Shown: positions 61,405-64,000 of the stretch, piece by piece
Numbering within the stretch: the stretch's first letter is position 1
Layout of the letters: each line of letters begins with the position of its first letter
Source of the DNA: Janthinobacterium lividum
Lineage (GTDB): Bacteria > Pseudomonadota > Gammaproteobacteria > Burkholderiales > Burkholderiaceae_D
Assembly (NCBI RefSeq): GCF_011601275.1
Contig: NZ_JAAOLY010000005.1
Location: 285,576-349,575 of the forward strand
Direction of reading: 5' to 3'
Length of the DNA: 64,000 nt
Notes under the pieces: generated by a model
What the model was told of the DNA's origin: nothing
The model's database searches: none
Seen by the model: only the letters and a program-made list of their open reading frames with translations
Made by a program: the position numbers and the translations under genes

Positions 61405-62913
61405 ATGATGTATAAAACAGTGCGCGACCTGTTCCTGCATTTCAAGGAAGCCGTCCCATTCCGCCTCGTCCCCGCCCTGATCTGCACGGCCTTGCTGGTG
61501 AGCATGCTCTTGCTGCCGGCGCCAGAAGGCTTGACACCGAAGGCCTGGGGCCTGGTGGCGATTTTCCTCACCACGATTCTGGCGATCATCCTGAAAGTCA
61601 TGCCGATCGGCGTGATGGCCATGATGGCCATCGTCATCGTGTCCTTGTCGCAAGTGACGTCGACTTCGTCCAAGGGCGCCATCACGGATGCGCTCAGCAG
61701 TTTTTCGAATCCATTGATCTGGCTGATCGTCGTGGCGATCCTGATTTCGCGCGGGCTGAAAAAGACAGGGCTGGGCAGCCGCATCGGCCTGCTGTTCATT
61801 TCCTTGCTGGGCAAGCGCACCATGGGCATCGGCTACGGCCTGGCGATCTGCGAACTGGTGCTGGCGCCATTTACGCCCAGTAACACGGCGCGCGGCGGCG
61901 GCATCGTCCACCCCGTCATGAAATCGATCGCCAACGCCTTCGATTCCGACCCGGCCAAGGGCACGGAAAAGAAGGTCGGCACCTACCTGGCCCTCGTCAA
62001 CTACCACGCCAACCCGATCACGTCGGCCATGTTCCTCACGGCCACGGCGCCCAACCCGCTGGTGGTCGACTTCGTGGCCAAGGCCAGCGGCCAGAGTTTC
62101 CACCTGACGTGGACCACCTGGGCCCTGTGCATGCTGCTGCCGGGCCTGGTCTGCCTGCTGGTGATGCCCCTGATTATTTATTGGCTGTCGCCGCCGGAAC
62201 TCAAAGCCACGCCCGACGCCGTCACCTACGCCAAGGCGGAACTGAAAGGCATGGGTCCGCTGTCGCCGTCGGAAAAAGTCATGCTGGGCACCTTTGCCCT
62301 GTTGCTGCTGCTGTGGGCCAACGTGCCCGCCATGCTGTTCGGCCCCGCGTTTTCGCTCGATGCGACGGTGGTCGCCTTTGTCGGCTTGTTCGTGCTGATC
62401 ATTACGGGCACCATCGACTGGGATGACGTGCTGTCGGAAAAGAGCGCCTGGGACACTTTGGTGTGGTTCGGCGCGCTCGTCATGATGGCCGAGCAGCTGA
62501 ACAAGACGGGCGTGATCGCCTGGTTCTCGGCCGGCATGAAGGCGGCCATCGTCGCCAGCGGCATGGACTGGCTGCCGATCGCCGGCGTGCTCGTGCTGGT
62601 GTTCGTCTTCTCGCATTATTTTTTCGCCAGCACGACGGCCCACATCAGCGCCATGCTGCTGGCCTTCCTGACGGTGGGCCTGCACCTGATCCCGGCCGAA
62701 TACCACGTGCCCTTCATGCTGATGATGACGGCCGGCTCGGCCATCATGATGACGCTGACCCACTACGCAACGGGCACTTCGCCCATCATCTTCGGCAGCG
62801 GCTTCGTAACGATGGGCAACTGGTGGCGCGTCGGCTTCATCATGTGCGTGGTGGAACTGCTGATCTTTGCCGTCGTCGGCACGACGTGGTGGAAGGTGCT
62901 GGGCTACTGGTAA
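61405..62913 (+). CDS. DASS-family anion transporter
   Basis: A 502-residue membrane transporter of the divalent anion:sodium symporter (DASS/CitT-like) family with about 12 helices. Motifs are the SNT-type ion site PFTPSNTARGGGIVHPVMKSIA near residues 153-172 and the second hairpin ATGTSPIIFGSGFVTMGNW near the C-terminus. It would import or exchange di- or tricarboxylates such as 2-oxoglutarate, citrate or malate. AAGGA lies before two consecutive ATG codons. It diverges from lodA; no regulator lies close by. Confidence 0.87.
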   Translation: MMYKTVRDLFLHFKEAVPFRLVPALICTALLVSMLLLPAPEGLTPKAWGLVAIFLTTILAIILKVMPIGVMAMMAIVIVSLSQVTSTSSKGAITDALSSFSNPLIWLIVVAILISRGLKKTGLGSRIGLLFISLLGKRTMGIGYGLAICELVLAPFTPSNTARGGGIVHPVMKSIANAFDSDPAKGTEKKVGTYLALVNYHANPITSAMFLTATAPNPLVVDFVAKASGQSFHLTWTTWALCMLLPGLVCLLVMPLIIYWLSPPELKATPDAVTYAKAELKGMGPLSPSEKVMLGTFALLLLLWANVPAMLFGPAFSLDATVVAFVGLFVLIITGTIDWDDVLSEKSAWDTLVWFGALVMMAEQLNKTGVIAWFSAGMKAAIVASGMDWLPIAGVLVLVFVFSHYFFASTTAHISAMLLAFLTVGLHLIPAEYHVPFMLMMTAGSAIMMTLTHYATGTSPIIFGSGFVTMGNWWRVGFIMCVVELLIFAVVGTTWWKVLGYW

Positions 62914-63067
62914 GGCCAGCGCGCCGTCGCCGATGGCTGCTAGCGCAAGGCCGAACGTTTGCTTCAGAGCGTAGCCGAGCGCGCGGCAAGGCACGCCGAT
63001 CGCCGCTTCCGCGCGACAGTTGCTGCTGCAGCGTGCCCCCATCGACCTGTCGTTGGCAGGCCCTCGC

Positions 63068-64000
63068 TCAGGGCAGCTGCACCACCACCTTGCCCCGCGC
63101 GCGGCCCTGCGCCAGGTAAGCCAGCGCCTGTTTCGCCTCAAGAAAAGGAAACACACTGTCGATGACGGGGTGGATGGTTCCCGCCTCGATCAGGCCGGCG
63201 ATCTGCGCCAGCTGGCTGCCGTCGGGACGCACGAAGTGGAAGGCATAGCTGGCGCCGCGCCGCCGCGCCAGGCCGATGATCTTGCGGCTGAGCAAACCAA
63301 ACACCAGTTTCAGCACCACGTTCATGCCGCGCGCGCGGGCAAAGGCGGCGTCCGGCGGGCCGACCAGCGACACGACGTGGCTGCCAGGCTTGATAATGTG
63401 CACGGCTTTTTCCAGCCCGTCGCCGCGCACCGTGCCCAGCACGGCGTCATAGTCGCGCAGCACATCCTCGAACGGCTGTTTCTTGTAGTCGATGACCTCA
63501 TCGGCGCCCAGGCCGCGCACCAGTTCCACGTTCGCCGTGCTGGTGGTGGTGCCCACGTGCGCGCCCAAATACTTTGCCAGCTGGATGGCGAACGTGCCGA
63601 TGCCGCCGGAACCGGCCGGGATGAACACTTTCTGGCCCGGTTTCAGTTGCATGCGCTCGTGCATGGCTTGCCACGCCGTCAGGCCGACCATGGGAATCGA
63701 CGCGGCCTGCACGAAATCGAGATTGGCCGGCTTGAGGGCCGCCGCCTGTTCGGGCACGATGGCAAATTCGGCCAGACTGCCGTGTGGCGTGTCGAAAATG
63801 CTCGCATACACGGCGTCGCCCACTGTAAAGCGCGTGACGCCGCTGCCGACGGCCACGACCACGCCGGCCAGATCGCTGCCCAGGGTGGCCGGCAAGCGCG
63901 TTTTCAAGATCGGCTTGAAGTCGCCCTTGGGAATCAGGTTGTCGATGGGGTTCAGGCCCACGGCGTGCACCCGCACCAGCAGTTCGCCGGGGCCGGGGGT
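63068..64000 (-). CDS. Zinc-independent alcohol dehydrogenase-like (MDR) oxidoreductase, 5' end outside window
   Basis: The C-terminal 310 residues of a quinone-oxidoreductase-like MDR enzyme; its start lies beyond the window. Visible parts are GPGELLVRVHAVGLNPIDN, the GROES-like fold with GSDLAGVVVAVGSGV, and the NADP-binding motif GSGGIGTFAIQLAKYLG. The Cys/His zinc ligands of true alcohol dehydrogenases are missing, as in the zeta-crystallin/QOR branch. It ends with RARGKVVVQLP. It probably reduces quinones or enones with NADPH. Confidence 0.85.
   Translation of the reverse strand, partial: TPGPGELLVRVHAVGLNPIDNLIPKGDFKPILKTRLPATLGSDLAGVVVAVGSGVTRFTVGDAVYASIFDTPHGSLAEFAIVPEQAAALKPANLDFVQAASIPMVGLTAWQAMHERMQLKPGQKVFIPAGSGGIGTFAIQLAKYLGAHVGTTTSTANVELVRGLGADEVIDYKKQPFEDVLRDYDAVLGTVRGDGLEKAVHIIKPGSHVVSLVGPPDAAFARARGMNVVLKLVFGLLSRKIIGLARRRGASYAFHFVRPDGSQLAQIAGLIEAGTIHPVIDSVFPFLEAKQALAYLAQGRARGKVVVQLP

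Noticed and set aside
61258..63156. Open frame of 632 codons opposite the DASS transporter
   Set aside because: His/Asp/Gln-rich low-complexity translation with no homology features; transporter motifs are clear on the plus strand.

Overview
The window reads as one contiguous stretch of chromosome from a GC-rich betaproteobacterium. The cyoABCD-SURF1-RegBA arrangement, the protein sequence style and the GTAG-headed REP palindromes fit Oxalobacteraceae of the Janthinobacterium/Massilia/Duganella type. That assignment is inference; no rRNA or other marker gene is present. I saw no tRNA, rRNA, CRISPR array, transposase or prophage. Coding density is high, with many 1-11 bp overlaps (ATGA or TGATG) that imply translationally coupled operons.

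Layout. (1) 1-2.5 kb: an SRPBCC/AHSA1 protein, two small unknowns and an exported alpha/beta hydrolase. (2) 2.6-14.3 kb: a signalling island with a GAF/PAS hybrid kinase converging on a four-gene operon (CHASE3 hybrid kinase, CheR, receiver-kinase, and a paralogue of the first kinase). (3) 14.5-16.6 kb: an Hsp20 behind an FNR-like box, and an MHS-type MFS transporter. (4) 16.7-23.5 kb: a bo3 quinol oxidase operon cyoABCD followed by SURF1 and a RegB/RegA redox two-component pair. (5) 23.5-26.3 kb: small unknown genes, one without a visible start, and a GNAT. (6) 26.3-32 kb: a selenium module in which 2-selenouridine synthase, SelD and a phosphonate-like ABC transporter probably import and use selenium. 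(7) 32-35.1 kb: a three-gene operon resembling the AhlABC/SmhABC tripartite alpha-pore-forming toxins. (8) 35.2-39.8 kb: LrgA/LrgB with a divergent LysR regulator, a glutaminyl cyclase, and two exported unknowns. (9) 40-43.9 kb: a ferritin-like protein with a cysteine-rich tail, a DUF692 (MNIO) enzyme and a DUF2063 partner, probably a peptide/protein-modification system. (10) 43.9-45.4 kb: DUF3297, DUF1264 and KGG-like genes.

(11) 45.5-51.8 kb is the most striking region: a putative graspetide (omega-ester/amide RiPP) cluster read leftwards. Three paralogous 61-64 aa precursor peptides share a leader (KLFAFKLAEK) and a core with two conserved cysteines. They are followed by an ATP-grasp ligase, a ClpP-fold serine protease, a MauE-like membrane protein, a TlpA/MauD-like CxxC thioredoxin-fold protein, an ABC exporter and a GFA-family protein. 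At least two precursors carry their own sigma70-like promoter. The MauE/MauD pair suggests that disulfide formation joins ATP-grasp cyclisation.

(12) 52-64 kb: an Imm33-type immunity gene with a small neighbour, a class-C beta-lactamase-like hydrolase, a DJ-1/PfpI protein, a phosphoethanolamine transferase, a ferredoxin-NADP reductase, a LodA/LodB pair (CTQ-dependent amino-acid oxidase and its flavoprotein), a DASS-family transporter, and an MDR-type oxidoreductase cut by the window end.
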